Source of the DNA: Hyphomicrobium_B sp001006785
Lineage (GTDB): Bacteria > Pseudomonadota > Alphaproteobacteria > Rhizobiales > Hyphomicrobiaceae
Assembly (NCBI RefSeq): GCF_001006785.1
Contig: NZ_CDHO01000003.1
Coordinates: 1,302,001-1,366,000 of the forward strand
Reading direction: 5' to 3'
DNA length: 64,000 nucleotides
This document shows, in pieces, positions 63,811 to 64,000 of this stretch (positions within the stretch are counted from its first letter, which is position 1; every line of letters starts with the position of its first letter). Made by a program: the position numbers and the translations under genes. Below the pieces are notes generated by a model. It ran no database searches. It was not told where the DNA came from and was given only the letters and a program-made list of their open reading frames with translations.

Positions 63811-64000
63811 ATGGGCGAAGTGGAAGACAGGGAAGAATTGGTTCAACGCCACTTCGAGAAGGTACGCGACGCGTCGCTCCGCGTGCTGAAGGCCAAGGGG
63901 GCAGCTGAGGTCAAGGGTTCTCTCGACAGCCTCTTGAGGATCTATGTCCGCATCGCGATGGCGGATCTGGCGAGTGCCCGGGATGAGGCGGAATACCAGC
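63811..64000 (+). CDS. Partial unknown protein, cut by window end
   Basis: An open frame from ATG 63811 runs to the window end (63 codons, no stop). The visible part is charged and helical (REELVQRHFEKVRDASLRVL, then SLDSLLRIYVRIAMADLASA). It follows the membrane-protein gene by 41 bases on the same strand, so it likely belongs to the same operon. No function can be given from this part. Confidence 0.5.
   Translation, partial: MGEVEDREELVQRHFEKVRDASLRVLKAKGAAEVKGSLDSLLRIYVRIAMADLASARDEAEYQ

Overview
The window reads as a piece of a high-GC alphaproteobacterial chromosome, most like Hyphomicrobiales (Hyphomicrobium-like). Evidence for this: the gene order ftsE-ftsX-ydcF-plsC, the ffs (SRP RNA)-dnaX-ybaB-recR block, cycM next to kdsB-pheA, a GTTC-N7-GTTC LexA-type box, a class II ribonucleotide reductase and a YejABEF-type peptide importer. 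The genus is an inference; no rRNA gene lies in the window.

Layout. About 0-57.8 kb is mostly core chromosome. In order it holds: a class II ribonucleotide reductase with an apparent SOS box; a guanidine-II riboswitch in front of a guanidinium exporter; the ftsEX-ydcF-plsC operon; hpt and a CpdR-like receiver protein; a molybdenum-cofactor operon (mobA-mobB-moaA); an Mrp Fe-S carrier with an extra C-terminal domain; a TsdA-type dihaem cytochrome; a CoA-transferase; an MFS exporter; a SpeD-like protein that has lost its catalytic residues; an AsmA protein; secreted pentapeptide-repeat and nuclease proteins; an OmpA-like protein; a yej ABC importer with two binding proteins; cycM, kdsB, pheA and an SDR; ffs, dnaX, ybaB and recR; a MATE exporter and an epimerase; def and fmt; truA; folE; an RND efflux pair; mgtE; and a patatin-like lipase.

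From 53.6 to 57.8 kb the genes look more accessory: a membrane-anchored transglutaminase-like protein, an unknown membrane protein, a ChaB-family protein, and a two-gene nanocompartment operon. In that operon a DyP peroxidase carrying an encapsulation peptide overlaps the gene for its encapsulin shell.

At 57,943-57,967 lies the 3' end of a tRNA gene without its 5' part, a typical scar of an element integrated into a tRNA. Its orientation puts the element to the right, and that is where a complete plasmid maintenance module sits: 14 iteron-like repeats, a RepA-type initiator, a ribbon-helix-helix partition protein with a ParA ATPase, and a second repeat family (AACGGAMCAACR) that brackets the par operon and is probably its centromere or operator. 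Beyond it are a small possible DNA-binding protein and a membrane/coiled-coil protein ending in a primase-like winged helix. A further gene runs off the window. The element therefore looks like an integrated plasmid or plasmid-derived integrative element that keeps replication and partition functions.

Most likely novelties: the dual-repeat replication/partition module, the SpeD pseudoenzyme with phased A-tracts at its promoter side, and the membrane protein with a primase-type tail. All repeat counts and motif matches were made by eye.
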